Assembly (NCBI RefSeq): GCF_902459805.1
Contig: NZ_CABPST010000007.1
Coordinates: 1-64,000 of the forward strand
Length of the DNA: 64,000 nt
Reading direction: 5' to 3'
Source of the DNA: Pandoraea bronchicola
GTDB lineage: Bacteria > Pseudomonadota > Gammaproteobacteria > Burkholderiales > Burkholderiaceae
Made by a program: the position numbers and the translations under genes
Notes under the pieces: model-generated
Databases searched by the model: none
What the model was told of the DNA's origin: nothing
The model's input: the letters and a program-made list of their open reading frames with translations, nothing else
Shown: positions 31,439 to 41,747 of the stretch, in pieces
Position numbering within the stretch: the stretch's first letter is position 1
Layout of the letters: every line of letters starts with the position of its first letter

Positions 31439-33064
31439 ATGATGCAGTTGAGTCTCAAAGCAAAACTCTGGTCCGCGCTTGCGCTCATGTGGCTGGGGCT
31501 TTTGATTCTCGGCGGCTGGGCTGCCTGGCATGAGCGCGGCACGGTGATATCGGAGCGACGCTCGGCGTTGGAGAACATCATCACCAGTGCCGACGGGATC
31601 GTGCGCGATTACGCGGCGCAGGCTGCGGCAGGCAAGATCAGCGTCGAAGAGGCCCAGCAGCAGGCCATGGCCCGCCTCAAGACCATGCGTTATGGCGACA
31701 ACGGCTATCTGGTCATCTTCAACAGCAAGCCGGTCGTGCTCATGCATCCGACACTCGCCGATCTGGTGAACAAGGACGTCTCCGATTACAAGGACTCGAA
31801 CGGCAAGCTGCTCTTTGTCGAGATGGCGCAGGTCGCCAAGAGCAAAGGCGCGGGCTTCGTCAATTACTACGGCCGCCTGCCCGGCAGCGACAAACAGATC
31901 GCCAAGCTCTCGTTCGTGAAGTACTTCGCGCCCTGGGACTGGGGCCTGATGAGCGGCGTGTATGTGCAGGACATCGACGAAGCGTTCTACGCCACACTGC
32001 TGCGTCTGGGCGTTGCGCTGCTTGCGATCGGCGCCGTCGTTACCGCTGCAATGGTCGCGATCATTCGCAACATACAACGCAGCCTCGGCGGCGAACCCGA
32101 ATACGCGGCCGAAATCGCACATCGCATCGCCAGCGGCAATCTGCACGTTCATGTCAACGTGGCGCCGGGCGACACCAGCAGCCTGATCTACGCCATGCAC
32201 AGCATGCAGCAGACGCTGGCCACGACCATCGGACAGATTCGTCAGGGTACCGAGTCGATCACGACGGCCGCGCATGAGATCGCGGCCGGCAATACCGATC
32301 TGTCGTCCCGCACCGAACAACAGGCGGCATCGCTCGAAGAGACGGCCTCGTCGATGGAGCAGCTCACCGCCACGGTCAAGCAGAACGCGGACAACGCGCG
32401 TCAGGCCAGCCAGCTCGCCGTGAACGCTTCGGATATCGCCACGCGTGGCGGTGAAGTGTCCGGACAGGTCGGCGCAACGATGGACGGCATCTCCGCCAGT
32501 TCGAGCAAGATCGTCGACATCATCGGGGTGATCGACGGGATTGCCTTCCAGACCAACATCCTTGCGCTGAACGCGGCGGTGGAAGCGGCGCGTGCCGGTG
32601 AGCAGGGCCGTGGCTTTGCCGTGGTGGCCGGGGAAGTGCGCACGCTGGCGCAACGCAGTGCGTCGGCGGCGAAGGAAATCAAGGCCCTCATCGAAGATTC
32701 GGCACGCCGTGTACAGGACGGCACGGCGCTCGTGGCGCAGCAGCGTCAGACGATGGGCGAGATCGTGCAGGCGGTCAAACGCGTGACCGACATCATGGGC
32801 GAGATCTCGGCGGCTTCGGCCGAACAGTCGAGCGGCATCGAGCAGGTCAACCGCGCCGTGGCGCAGATGGACGAGGTGACGCAGCAGAACGCGGCGCTGG
32901 TGGAAGAGGCGGCGGCCGCCGCTGGCGCGCTGGAGTCGCAGGCTCACGAACTGCGCGAGGCCGTGTCGGTGTTTCAGACGAACGGTGCGGGGGGCGGGAG
33001 CGTGCATGCCATGAGCGCTACGCGCCGGGAACCGACGCCGCAGCCGTTGGCTCGCGCGGCATGA
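31439..33064 (+). CDS. Methyl-accepting chemotaxis protein, single-Cache sensor type
   Basis: 541 aa. Two adjacent ATG codons (31439, 31442) follow GGAG at 31426-31429. TM1 is about 11-32. The periplasmic part has the sCache_2 pattern ([45 protein letters not shown]); such domains often bind small organic acids. TM2 is about 188-207, then HAMP and MA domains. The C-terminus (QPLARAA) lacks the CheR tether found in the other two receptors, so it probably depends on them for efficient methylation. Confidence 0.93.
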   Translation: MMQLSLKAKLWSALALMWLGLLILGGWAAWHERGTVISERRSALENIITSADGIVRDYAAQAAAGKISVEEAQQQAMARLKTMRYGDNGYLVIFNSKPVVLMHPTLADLVNKDVSDYKDSNGKLLFVEMAQVAKSKGAGFVNYYGRLPGSDKQIAKLSFVKYFAPWDWGLMSGVYVQDIDEAFYATLLRLGVALLAIGAVVTAAMVAIIRNIQRSLGGEPEYAAEIAHRIASGNLHVHVNVAPGDTSSLIYAMHSMQQTLATTIGQIRQGTESITTAAHEIAAGNTDLSSRTEQQAASLEETASSMEQLTATVKQNADNARQASQLAVNASDIATRGGEVSGQVGATMDGISASSSKIVDIIGVIDGIAFQTNILALNAAVEAARAGEQGRGFAVVAGEVRTLAQRSASAAKEIKALIEDSARRVQDGTALVAQQRQTMGEIVQAVKRVTDIMGEISAASAEQSSGIEQVNRAVAQMDEVTQQNAALVEEAAAAAGALESQAHELREAVSVFQTNGAGGGSVHAMSATRREPTPQPLARAA

Positions 33065-33124
33065 ACGCGAGCACAACAGCGAGCATGACGGCGGGTGACT
33101 GACGCCGTAGCAAAGTGAGAAACC

Positions 33125-34075
33125 ATGACTGATTCGCGCAATACTTCGCATCTGTCGCACCGCAGTGCCGCTGGCAACACCGGCGCGGATGGCGCGGGCA
33201 GCTCGCGCAGCGCGGATTTCGCGCGCGCAAGCGGTGCCGCCCTCTCGGGCGAGCGCGACTTCGCCTTCTCGCTGGCGGACTTCAGCCGCATCCGCAACCT
33301 GATTTATCAGCGTGCCGGGATCGCATTGGCCGAACATAAGCGCGAGATGGTGTACAGCCGCATCGCGCGGCGTCTGCGTGCGCTCGGCATGACGAGCTTC
33401 ACCGAATACCTCGACATGCTCGAAGCCGATACCGGCGACAGCGAATGGGAGGCGTTCACCAACGCGTTGACGACGAACCTCACGTCGTTCTTCCGCGAAT
33501 CGCATCACTTTCCGCTGCTTGCCGACTTCGTGCGTCAGCGCCCCAAGCCGATCTCGGTCTGGTGCTGCGCGGCGTCGACCGGCGAAGAGCCGTATTCGAT
33601 TGCGATGACGCTCGTCGACACGCTGGGTTCGCGCCCCAACGCAAGCGTGCTGGCGACCGATGTCGACACGCAGGTGCTTGCCCGCGCGTCGGCCGCCGTC
33701 TACAACGGCGAGCAGACCGGCAAGCTCTCGCAGGAGCAGTTGCGCCGTCACTTCCTGCGCGGCACGGGGGCGAACTCGGGCAAGATCAAGGTGCGTCCGG
33801 AATTACAGCAACTCGTGACGTTCGCGCCGCTGAACCTGCTGGCGCCGTCGTGGCAGATCGGCGGTCCGTTCGACGTCATTTTCTGCCGCAATGTGATGAT
33901 TTATTTCGACAAGGCCACGCAGGCGCGGATTCTCGAGCGTTTCGTGCCCTTGCTCAAGCCGGACGGGCTGCTCTTTGCCGGGCACTCCGAGAACTTCACC
34001 TATGTGAGCCGGGCGTTCCGGCTGCGCGGGCAGACGGTCTACGAACTGGCCGGCTCGGGCGCACGGGGAGCCTGA
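33125..34075 (+). CDS. cheR: Chemoreceptor methyltransferase CheR
   Basis: 316 aa. It methylates receptor glutamates with SAM. A low-complexity N-terminal extension of about 40 residues precedes the helical N-domain ([20 protein letters not shown]). The SAM site has [15 protein letters not shown] near residue 145, and [14 protein letters not shown] lies near 255. cheD follows after 2 bp. Confidence 0.96.
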   Translation: MTDSRNTSHLSHRSAAGNTGADGAGSSRSADFARASGAALSGERDFAFSLADFSRIRNLIYQRAGIALAEHKREMVYSRIARRLRALGMTSFTEYLDMLEADTGDSEWEAFTNALTTNLTSFFRESHHFPLLADFVRQRPKPISVWCCAASTGEEPYSIAMTLVDTLGSRPNASVLATDVDTQVLARASAAVYNGEQTGKLSQEQLRRHFLRGTGANSGKIKVRPELQQLVTFAPLNLLAPSWQIGGPFDVIFCRNVMIYFDKATQARILERFVPLLKPDGLLFAGHSENFTYVSRAFRLRGQTVYELAGSGARGA

Positions 34076-34077
34076 TC

Positions 34078-34752
34078 ATGGCGCAACCATTGGCCGAAGC
34101 GCTCGCGACCAACCATTACTTCGACAGTGCGTTCAATACGCAGGCGGTGAAGCTGCTGCCGTCGGAGTATTTCGTCACGACCGAAGACATCATGCTCGTG
34201 ACGGTGCTGGGCTCGTGCGTCGCCGCGTGTGTGCGCGACAGCGTCACCGGTATTGGCGGCATGAATCATTTCATGCTGCCTGACGATGGCGAGAGCGAGC
34301 GCGACCGTATACTCTCGGCGTCCATGCGCTACGGTGCATACGCCATGGAAATGCTCATCAACGAGCTGATCAAGCTCGGCGCAAAGCGCGAAAGGCTCGA
34401 AGCGAAAGTCTTCGGCGGCGGCGCGGTGCTGGCGGGCATGACCACACTGAATATCGGCGATCGCAACGCGAATTTCGTGTTGCGCTATCTCGAGATGGAG
34501 CAGATTCGCGTCACGGCGCAGGATCTGCTCGGACCGCATCCGCGCAAGGTGTGCTTTTTGCCGCGCACCGGGCGAGTGATGGTCAAGAAGCTGGGCGACC
34601 GGGGCGATCCGGCCATCGTTCAGCGCGAACAGGCGTATGCGCAGCGTTTGCGCACACGCGAAGTACGGGGCTCCGTAGAGCTCTTTGCGCCACCGGCCAG
34701 AAATGCCAAGCCTCGGCCGGGGCCTGATAACCGACAAATGGAGGGGGCTTGA
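34078..34752 (+). CDS. cheD: Chemoreceptor glutamine deamidase CheD
   Basis: 224 aa. It deamidates receptor glutamines to methylatable glutamates. The catalytic Cys47 is in [11 protein letters not shown] and His64 in GGMNHFMLP, with the 17-residue spacing seen in characterised CheD. The start is 2 bp after the cheR stop. Its stop overlaps the TTG start of cheB. Confidence 0.95.
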   Translation: MAQPLAEALATNHYFDSAFNTQAVKLLPSEYFVTTEDIMLVTVLGSCVAACVRDSVTGIGGMNHFMLPDDGESERDRILSASMRYGAYAMEMLINELIKLGAKRERLEAKVFGGGAVLAGMTTLNIGDRNANFVLRYLEMEQIRVTAQDLLGPHPRKVCFLPRTGRVMVKKLGDRGDPAIVQREQAYAQRLRTREVRGSVELFAPPARNAKPRPGPDNRQMEGA

Positions 34753-35828
34753 GCGAACCAATCAAAGTCCTGTGCGTGGACGATTCCGCACTCGTGCGCA
34801 GCCTGATGACAGAGATCATCAACGCGCAACCGGACATGACCGTTGTGGCGACCGCCCCCGATCCGCTCGTGGCGCGCGACCTGATCAAGCAGTACAACCC
34901 GGACGTGCTCACGCTCGACGTCGAAATGCCGCGCATGGACGGGCTGGACTTCCTCGAGAAGCTCATGCGCCTGCGCCCGATGCCGGTGTTGATGGTGTCG
35001 TCGCTGACCGAGCGTGGCTCGGAGGTCACGCTGCGCGCGCTGGAACTCGGCGCGGTGGACTTCGTGACCAAGCCGCGCCTGGGCATTCGCGACGGCATGC
35101 TCGAATACGGCGAGATGATTGCCGACAAGATTCGCGCTGCCGCCCGCGCCCGTGTGCGTAGCGCTCCGCCCAAGAGCGCGGTGCCTGCGCCGATCGAAGC
35201 GGCGCCGATGCTGCGTAACCCGCTGGTGTCGACGGAGAAGTTGATTATCATCGGCGCGTCGACGGGCGGAACGGAAGCCATTCGCGAGGTGCTGGTACCG
35301 ATGCCGCCGGACGCCCCGGCGATTCTGATCACCCAGCATATGCCGGCGGGCTTCACCAAGTCGTTCGCGCAGCGCCTGAACGGCCTGTGCCGCATCACGG
35401 TGAAGGAAGCCGAACATGGCGAGCGGGTGCTGCCGGGGCACGCGTACATCGCACCGGGGGGCGACACCCACTTGCAACTCTCGCGCAGCGGCGCGAACTA
35501 TGTGGCCTTGCTCGACCCGGCACCGCCGGTGAATCGACATCGTCCGTCGGTCGATGTATTGTTTCGCTCCGCGGCGGTTCATGCCGGACGCAACGCGATC
35601 GGGGTGATTCTCACCGGCATGGGCCGCGACGGCGCGGCCGGTCTGGTGGAAATGCGCCAGGCCGGCGCACACACCTTCGCGCAGGATGAAGCGAGCTGCA
35701 TCGTGTTCGGCATGCCGCGCGAGGCCATTGCGATGGGCGGCGCCGAGGAGGTGGTGCCGCTGCACGAGATGGCCCGTAAAGTGCTGCATCAGGTGTCGAA
35801 ATTTGGCGAACGCACTCAACGGGTATAG
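34749..35828 (+). CDS. cheB: Chemotaxis response regulator, methylesterase/deamidase CheB
   Basis: 359 aa. It starts at TTG 34749, overlapping the cheD stop, with GGAGGG at 34741-34746 just upstream. The receiver domain has DDS and phospho-acceptor Asp57 ([12 protein letters not shown]). The methylesterase domain has the catalytic Ser171 (GASTGG), His197 (TQHMP) and Asp294 (GMGRDGA). It removes receptor methyl groups for adaptation. The rare start codon and overlap suggest dosage control by coupling to cheD. Confidence 0.96.
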   Translation: MSEPIKVLCVDDSALVRSLMTEIINAQPDMTVVATAPDPLVARDLIKQYNPDVLTLDVEMPRMDGLDFLEKLMRLRPMPVLMVSSLTERGSEVTLRALELGAVDFVTKPRLGIRDGMLEYGEMIADKIRAAARARVRSAPPKSAVPAPIEAAPMLRNPLVSTEKLIIIGASTGGTEAIREVLVPMPPDAPAILITQHMPAGFTKSFAQRLNGLCRITVKEAEHGERVLPGHAYIAPGGDTHLQLSRSGANYVALLDPAPPVNRHRPSVDVLFRSAAVHAGRNAIGVILTGMGRDGAAGLVEMRQAGAHTFAQDEASCIVFGMPREAIAMGGAEEVVPLHEMARKVLHQVSKFGERTQRV

Positions 35829-35829
35829 T
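35802..35829 (+). promoter_or_regulatory. Possible internal promoter for cheYZ
   Basis: TTTGGC (35802-35807) and TATAGT (35824-35829) are 16 bp apart at the end of cheB. The match is modest. The 134-bp cheB-cheY gap is unusually long for this cluster and makes an internal promoter plausible. Confidence 0.25.
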
Positions 35830-35881
35830 AGGGCGCTTTTTGGCGTTTTTTCGCCGTATGGTTCGTATCGATTTGCGGACA

Positions 35882-35947
35882 CACTCAGGGCACTGAGTGA
35901 TGGCGGAACCTGCCCATGAATATCGCCGGCCCCCGAGGGGCGCCGGC
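35882..35947 (+). promoter_or_regulatory. Two successive hairpins in the cheB-cheY leader
   Basis: CACTCAG (35882-35888) and CTGAGTG (35893-35899) pair perfectly over a 4-nt loop. A GC-rich hairpin (35925-35934 with 35937-35947, one bulged C) follows and ends 7 bp before the cheY ribosome site GGAG (35954-35957). Neither has a T-run, so RNA stability or translation control is more likely than termination. Confidence 0.4.
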
Positions 35948-35962
35948 CGAATTGGAGTAATG

Positions 35963-36361
35963 ATGGTAGACAAGAACATGAAATTCCTGGTCGTCGACGA
36001 TTTTCCGACGATGCGCCGGATTGTGCGAAACCTGCTCAAGGAGCTGGGTTTCTCCAATGTCGACGAAGCGGAAGATGGTGCGGCGGCGCTGGCCAAGCTG
36101 CGCGGCGGCAACTTCGAATTCGTGGTCTCGGACTGGAACATGCCGAACATGGACGGCCTGACGATGCTCCAGCAGATCCGAGCCGATCCGAACCTCTCGA
36201 AGCTGCCGGTGCTGATGGTGACGGCCGAAGCGAAGAAGGAAAACATCATCGCCGCCGCCCAGGCCGGTGCGAGCGGGTACGTGGTCAAGCCGTTCACGGC
36301 CGCCACCCTGGATGAAAAGCTGGGCAAGATCTTCGAGAAAATGGAAAAAACGGGGGCCTGA
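35963..36361 (+). CDS. cheY: Chemotaxis response regulator CheY
   Basis: 132 aa from the second of two adjacent ATGs (35963), 5 bp after GGAG; the first ATG is only 2 bp from it. Receiver domain with DD at residues 12-13, phospho-acceptor Asp57 ([12 protein letters not shown]), the switch Thr in [10 protein letters not shown] and the Lys in GYVVKPF. Phospho-CheY binds FliM and reverses the motor. Very close to enteric CheY, and next to cheZ. Confidence 0.96.
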   Translation: MVDKNMKFLVVDDFPTMRRIVRNLLKELGFSNVDEAEDGAAALAKLRGGNFEFVVSDWNMPNMDGLTMLQQIRADPNLSKLPVLMVTAEAKKENIIAAAQAGASGYVVKPFTAATLDEKLGKIFEKMEKTGA

Positions 36362-36363
36362 GC

Positions 36364-37038
36364 GTGACCCACGAGGCGAGCACTGAATGGCCGGGTGAGC
36401 CCGATGGCGCTTACGTGACCGGCGAGGCGGACCCGGCCGAGCGCATGCTCATGCGCATCGGGCAGTTGACGCGCATGCTGCGCGACAACTTGCGTGAGCT
36501 GGGTCTGGACAAACAACTCGAGCAAGCTGCCGAGGCGATACCCGACGCGCGCGACCGCCTGAACTACGTCGCCACCATGACCGAGCAGGCGGCGGTGCGT
36601 GCGCTCACGGCCATCGAACTGGCCAAGCCGCTTCAGGACCGCCTCGAAGCCGACGCCAACGCCCTCGACGAACGTTGGGCCAAGTGGTTCGACGAGCCGC
36701 TCGAACTCGACGACGCGCGCAAGCTCGTGCTCGAGACGCGCACCTATCTGCGCCGCGTGCCGGAAGACACCCGTGCGACCAATCACCATCTGATGGAAAT
36801 CATGATGGCGCAGGACTTCCAGGATCTGACCGGACAGGTCATCAAGAAGGTCATGGATGTCGTGCAGGAGATCGAGAAGCATCTGCTTCAGACGTTGCTC
36901 GAGAACTTGCCGCCGGAGAAGCGCAAGGAGGCCGAAGACTCGCTTCTCAACGGACCGCAGATCAAGAAGGAAGGCCGTACCGATATCGTGGCCGATCAGG
37001 GGCAGGTCGACGACCTGCTCGCCAGCCTCGGCTTCTGA
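36364..37038 (+). CDS. cheZ: CheY-P phosphatase CheZ
   Basis: 224 aa, GTG start 2 bp after the cheY stop. The long helical hairpin carries [17 protein letters not shown] with the catalytic Gln, and the C-terminal LLASLGF is the CheY-binding tail. CheZ together with CheD is typical of betaproteobacteria. Confidence 0.95.
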   Translation: MTHEASTEWPGEPDGAYVTGEADPAERMLMRIGQLTRMLRDNLRELGLDKQLEQAAEAIPDARDRLNYVATMTEQAAVRALTAIELAKPLQDRLEADANALDERWAKWFDEPLELDDARKLVLETRTYLRRVPEDTRATNHHLMEIMMAQDFQDLTGQVIKKVMDVVQEIEKHLLQTLLENLPPEKRKEAEDSLLNGPQIKKEGRTDIVADQGQVDDLLASLGF

Positions 37039-37224
37039 GGGATTGCCTCGCCAGCCGGCTGACCGGCTCGCGGGGCGCCGATTTTCGGCCCCGGTACCGG
37101 CCCCGCCCGGCCGCCATCGCGAAATACCGCCCAATCCCGCCTCTATTCCCCCCTTTGTGACTTGACGGTTACGGCCATAATCAGTCGCGATAGGGTGGGT
37201 TCGTCCGCCCGCTGTGGATAGGGC
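37039..37224 (+). promoter_or_regulatory. cheZ-flhB gap with GC-rich inverted repeats
   Basis: AGCCGG (37053-37058) pairs with CCGGCT (37063-37068), and GCGGGGC (37070-37076) with GCCCCGC (37100-37106). There is no T-run. The gap probably separates the che operon from the flhBAFG-fliA unit, but no clear promoter was found. Confidence 0.35.
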
Positions 37225-38376
37225 ATGGCTGAGGAAAGCGATCTCGAAAAGTCGGAACCTGCGTCTCCCCGGCGTCTTGAAAAGGCGCGCGAGGAGGGAC
37301 AGGTTGCGCGTTCGCGCGAGCTATCCACGTTCGCCTTGCTGGCGGCCGGGGTCGCCGGCCTGTGGATGACGGCCGACCGGATCTCGCAGGGCTTCGCCCA
37401 GCTCATGCGCCACAGCATGCAGTTCGAGCCCGGCACTGCCCTCGACACCCACCGCATGCTTTCCAACGCCGCCCACTCGGGCGCCGACGCTCTCATCGCT
37501 ATTGCCCCGCTGCTCGGCGTGCTGGTGCTGGCGGCGATCGCCGCGCCGATGGCGCTGGGTGGCTGGCTCTTCACGACCAAATCGCTCGCGCCCAACTTCG
37601 GCCGCCTGAACCCGCTCAAGGGGCTCGGCCGCATGTTCTCCACGCAAGGCCTGATCGAACTGATCAAGGCGGTGGCGAAGACGCTTCTCGTCGGTGCGGT
37701 GGCCTACTGGGCGATTGCGCGCGATAAGGACGCCGTGATGGGACTGATGACCCAATCGCCTCGCGCGGCGCTGCCCTACGTGGGCGAGATGATCGTGGTG
37801 TGCTGCGCGTTTATCGTCTCGTCGCTGTTGCTGGTGGCGGCCATCGATATTCCGTACCAGCTCTGGCAGCACTACAAGAAGCTGCGCATGACCAAGGAGG
37901 AAGTGCGGCAGGAAAACAAGGAGTCGGAAGGCGATCCGCACCTCAAGGCGCATATCCGCCAGTTGCAGCGCCAGACCGCGCGCCGGCGCATGATGCAGGA
38001 CGTGCCCAAGGCCGACGTGATCGTGACCAACCCGACCCACTTTGCCGTCGCCCTCGAATACAAGGACAACATGCGCGCGCCGCGCGTGCTGGCCAAAGGA
38101 ACCGACCTGGTGGCGCAGCGCATCCGTGAGATGGGCGCCGAGCACAACATCCCGATTCTCGAAGCCCCGCCGCTCGCGCGCGCGCTGCACGCGCACGTTG
38201 AGATCGGTCACGAAATTCCGGCCACGCTGTACACGGCCGTGGCCGAAGTGCTGGCGTGGGTCTTCCAGCTTCGCCGTTGGCGTACCGAGGGAGGCGTGGA
38301 GCCGAACGTTCCGTCTGACCTGCCGGTGCCGGCCGAACTCGACGCGCCGCGGCGCGCCGGGCCGAAACGAGTGTAA
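37225..38376 (+). CDS. flhB: Flagellar export apparatus protein FlhB
   Basis: 383 aa. Four membrane helices (about 30-210) precede the cytoplasmic domain with the autocleavage motif NPTH at residues 269-272, the same numbering as in Salmonella. Self-cleavage after Asn269 switches export from hook to filament substrates. flhA follows after 3 bp. Confidence 0.97.
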   Translation: MAEESDLEKSEPASPRRLEKAREEGQVARSRELSTFALLAAGVAGLWMTADRISQGFAQLMRHSMQFEPGTALDTHRMLSNAAHSGADALIAIAPLLGVLVLAAIAAPMALGGWLFTTKSLAPNFGRLNPLKGLGRMFSTQGLIELIKAVAKTLLVGAVAYWAIARDKDAVMGLMTQSPRAALPYVGEMIVVCCAFIVSSLLLVAAIDIPYQLWQHYKKLRMTKEEVRQENKESEGDPHLKAHIRQLQRQTARRRMMQDVPKADVIVTNPTHFAVALEYKDNMRAPRVLAKGTDLVAQRIREMGAEHNIPILEAPPLARALHAHVEIGHEIPATLYTAVAEVLAWVFQLRRWRTEGGVEPNVPSDLPVPAELDAPRRAGPKRV

Positions 38377-38379
38377 CGA

Positions 38380-40485
38380 ATGAACCTCAACCCTCGCGCG
38401 AACCAGCTACTGCGCTCGTCGCAAATGTTTCTCGGCGGCAGTCTGAAGTCGCTCGCCGCGCCGGTGCTGATCATCATGATTCTGGGCATGATGATCCTCC
38501 CGTTGCCGCCGTTCATCCTGGATCTGCTGTTCACCTTCAACATTGCGCTGGCGGTGATGGTGCTGCTCGTGAGCATGTACACGCAAAAGCCGCTCGACTT
38601 CGCGGCGTTTCCGAGTGTGCTGCTGTTCTCGACGCTGCTCAGACTGTCGCTGAACGTGGCGTCCACCCGTGTGGTGCTGCTCGAAGGCCATACTGGCCCG
38701 GACGCCGCCGGCAAGGTCATCGAGGCGTTCGGCCACTTCCTCGTGGGCGGCAACTACGCTGTCGGTATCGTGGTGTTCATCATCCTCGTGGTCATCAACT
38801 TCATGGTGATCACCAAGGGTGCCGGACGTATCGCGGAAGTCGGCGCCCGCTTCACCCTCGATGCCATGCCCGGCAAGCAGATGGCCATCGACGCCGACCT
38901 GAACGCCGGCTTGATCGGCGAAGAGGAGGCGCGCAAGCGCCGCTCGGTGATCGCGCAGGAAGCCGACTTCTACGGCTCGATGGACGGTGCGTCGAAGTTC
39001 GTGCGCGGCGACGCGGTCGCCGGTCTGCTCATCATGGTCATCAACATCGTCGGCGGTCTGATCGTCGGCGTGGTCCAGCACGGGCTGGACATCGGTCTGG
39101 CGGCCAAGAACTACACCCTGCTGACCATTGGTGACGGCCTCGTCGCGCAGATCCCGGCACTGGTGATCTCGACGGCCGCCGGTGTGGTCGTCTCGCGTGT
39201 GGCGACGGACGAAGACGTCGGCCAGCAGGTCGTCTCGCAGCTCTTCAGCAATCCGCGCGTCCTTGGGATCACGGCGGCGATTCTCGGTCTGATGGGGCTG
39301 ATTCCGGGCATGCCGCACTTCGCCTTCCTGCTGCTGGCGATCGGTCTTGGCGCACTCGCCCGCTGGCAGTACCGCAAGGCCGAGGCGGCCAAGCAACAGG
39401 CCACGCGTCCGACGCCGGTGGCGGCCACCGCGCCCGCCGAAGTGGCCGAAGCCTCGTGGGAAGACGTGGCGCTCGTCGACCCGCTGGGCCTGGAAGTCGG
39501 TTATCGCCTCATTCCGCTCGTGGACCGCAATCAGGATGGCGAACTGCTCAAGCGTATCAAGGGTATCCGCAAGAAGTTCGCGCAGGAAATCGGCTTCCTC
39601 GCGCCGGTGGTCCACATTCGCGACAATCTGGAGCTGCGTCCGAACCAGTACCGCATCACGCTCAAAGGCGTGATCATCGGCGAGGGCGAGGCATATCCGG
39701 GTCAACTGCTCGCTATCGATCCGGGGCAGGTCACCGCGCCGCTGCAAGGCATGCCGACGCGCGATCCGGCCTTCGGTTTGCCGGCCACGTGGATCGACGT
39801 CGGCCAGCGCGATCAGGCACAGGCTTACGGCTACACAGTGGTCGATGCAGGCACCGTGGTCGCCACGCACCTGAATCACCTGATCAACGCGCACGCGCAC
39901 GAATTGCTGGGACGTCAGGAAGTGCAGCAGCTCATCGAGCGTATCGGCAAGGATGCGCCGAAGCTCATCGAAGATCTGGTGCCGAAGACCATCGCGCTCA
40001 CCACGTTGCAGAAGGTGTTGCAGAACCTGCTCGAGGAGCGGGTGCCGATTCGCGACATGCGTACCATCATCGACACCATTGCCGAGCATGGCGCGCGTGT
40101 GCAGGACCCGTACGACCTCACGGCGCTGGTGCGCCTGTCGCTGGGCCGCGCGATCACGCAAAGTGTGTTCCCGGGCAGCGGCGATCTCGAGGTGGTGGGG
40201 CTCGACGCCAATCTCGAACGAATTCTCACGCAGGCGTTGTCCGCAGGCGGAGGCACCGGTCTCGAGCCGGGCCTCGCGGACACATTGCTGCGTGAAACCC
40301 AGGCAGCCGTGGCGCGTCAGGAGCGTCAGGGCTTGCCGCCGGTACTGTTGGTTCAACATCCGCTGCGTTCGCTGCTCTCGCGCTTCCTGCGCCGCAGCCT
40401 GCCGCAGCTCAAGGTTTTGTCGTATGCGGAAGTGCCTGACACACGGAACGTGAAAATGACGGCACTCATCGGAGGTCAAGCGTGA
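38380..40485 (+). CDS. flhA: Flagellar export gate protein FlhA
   Basis: 701 aa. About eight membrane helices lie in the first 330 residues, with the conserved FHIPEP-family segments ASTRVVLLEGH and KFVRGDAVAGLLIMVINI. The large cytoplasmic part (about 360-701) forms the nonameric export platform for chaperone-substrate docking. Its stop overlaps the GTG start of flhF. Confidence 0.97.
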   Translation: MNLNPRANQLLRSSQMFLGGSLKSLAAPVLIIMILGMMILPLPPFILDLLFTFNIALAVMVLLVSMYTQKPLDFAAFPSVLLFSTLLRLSLNVASTRVVLLEGHTGPDAAGKVIEAFGHFLVGGNYAVGIVVFIILVVINFMVITKGAGRIAEVGARFTLDAMPGKQMAIDADLNAGLIGEEEARKRRSVIAQEADFYGSMDGASKFVRGDAVAGLLIMVINIVGGLIVGVVQHGLDIGLAAKNYTLLTIGDGLVAQIPALVISTAAGVVVSRVATDEDVGQQVVSQLFSNPRVLGITAAILGLMGLIPGMPHFAFLLLAIGLGALARWQYRKAEAAKQQATRPTPVAATAPAEVAEASWEDVALVDPLGLEVGYRLIPLVDRNQDGELLKRIKGIRKKFAQEIGFLAPVVHIRDNLELRPNQYRITLKGVIIGEGEAYPGQLLAIDPGQVTAPLQGMPTRDPAFGLPATWIDVGQRDQAQAYGYTVVDAGTVVATHLNHLINAHAHELLGRQEVQQLIERIGKDAPKLIEDLVPKTIALTTLQKVLQNLLEERVPIRDMRTIIDTIAEHGARVQDPYDLTALVRLSLGRAITQSVFPGSGDLEVVGLDANLERILTQALSAGGGTGLEPGLADTLLRETQAAVARQERQGLPPVLLVQHPLRSLLSRFLRRSLPQLKVLSYAEVPDTRNVKMTALIGGQA

Positions 40486-41747
40486 AGATTCGGAAATTCT
40501 TTGCGGGCACGTGCCGCGACGCACTGCGCCAGATTCGCGAGGAAATCGGACCGGATGCGGTCGTGTTGTCCAACCGCTCGGTGGCCAACGGCGTGGAAAT
40601 CGTTGCGCTGGCGGAAGAGGATCTCGACGCGCTCGCGGGGGGCGACATGCCGACGCACCGGCCGCGTCCGCGCCCGGTGGCACCGGTCGCGTCAGTGTCT
40701 GCGGCACCCGCCGTGGGTGCGCACGAGGCCGCCGCGGCGAGCGCGTTCGCGCAAACCATGATGGGCGAGCTCCAGAGCATGCGCGGCTTGCTCGAAGAAC
40801 AGGTTGCGGGGCTGGTCTGGAACGACAAGCAACGCCGCTCCCCGGCACAGGGCGAGATTCTGCGCACGCTGCTCGCTGCCGGGTTCTCGGCGCAACTGGG
40901 CCGCGCGCTGCTCGAGCATCTGCCCGAGGGGAGCGACCGCGAGAGTGGTCTCGACTGGGTGAAGAGTGCGCTCAAGCGCAACCTGCCCGTCATGCCGAAC
41001 GAAGACGAACTGATGGACCGCGGCGGCGTGTATGCGCTGATGGGCCCGACCGGCGTGGGCAAGACCACGACGACGGCCAAGCTCGCGGCGCGCTGCGTGA
41101 TGCGTCACGGCGCGGAGAAGCTCGCATTGCTCACGACCGACAGCTATCGTATCGGCGGGCACGAGCAGTTGCGCATTTACGGCAAGATTCTCGGCGTGAC
41201 GGTGCATGCGGTGAAGGATGCTACGGATCTGCGTCTCGCGCTGACCGAGTTGCGCAACAAGCACATGGTGCTGATCGACACGGTGGGCATGAGCCAGCGC
41301 GACCGTACGGTGCCGGAGCAGGTGGCGATGCTGTGCGGGGCGGAGACGCCGGTGCAGCGCTTGCTGTTGCTCAACGCCACGAGTCATGGCGACACGCTCA
41401 ACGAAGTGGTGCATGCCTATCGCAGCGCCAGTGCCGAAGGCGGTGGCGATCTCGCCGGGTGTATTCTGACGAAGCTCGACGAGACGACGAATCTCGGCTC
41501 GGTGCTCGATACGGTGATTCGCCATCGATTGCCGGTGCATTATGTGTCCACCGGGCAGCGCGTGCCGGAGAACCTGCACGTTGCCGACCGGCAGTTCCTC
41601 GTCGATACGGCGCTTACCGCGCCGGTGACGGGCTCACCGTTCGTGCCGGCCGAGGAAGATTTGCCTGCGGTGGTGCGCGGAGTCGACCCCAACTACAGCG
41701 GGCTTTTCGCGCCCGCCCAACCTTCAGGCGAGGCCTGCTTTGGTTAA
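40482..41747 (+). CDS. flhF: Flagellar SRP-type GTPase FlhF
   Basis: 421 aa, GTG start overlapping the flhA stop (GTGA). The N-terminal B domain opens with MKIRKFFAGTCRDALRQIRE. An Ala/Pro linker (about 65-90) and the N-domain follow. The G domain starts with GPTGVGKTTTTAKLA near residue 187 and has TDSYRIGGHEQL and DTVGMSQRD. FlhF guides the placement of flagella in many polar bacteria. Confidence 0.95.
   Translation: MKIRKFFAGTCRDALRQIREEIGPDAVVLSNRSVANGVEIVALAEEDLDALAGGDMPTHRPRPRPVAPVASVSAAPAVGAHEAAAASAFAQTMMGELQSMRGLLEEQVAGLVWNDKQRRSPAQGEILRTLLAAGFSAQLGRALLEHLPEGSDRESGLDWVKSALKRNLPVMPNEDELMDRGGVYALMGPTGVGKTTTTAKLAARCVMRHGAEKLALLTTDSYRIGGHEQLRIYGKILGVTVHAVKDATDLRLALTELRNKHMVLIDTVGMSQRDRTVPEQVAMLCGAETPVQRLLLLNATSHGDTLNEVVHAYRSASAEGGGDLAGCILTKLDETTNLGSVLDTVIRHRLPVHYVSTGQRVPENLHVADRQFLVDTALTAPVTGSPFVPAEEDLPAVVRGVDPNYSGLFAPAQPSGEACFG

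Noticed and set aside
38407-40848. 813-codon antisense frame over flhA and flhF
   Set aside because: Shadow of flhA; composition dominated by Arg and His, and no family motif.
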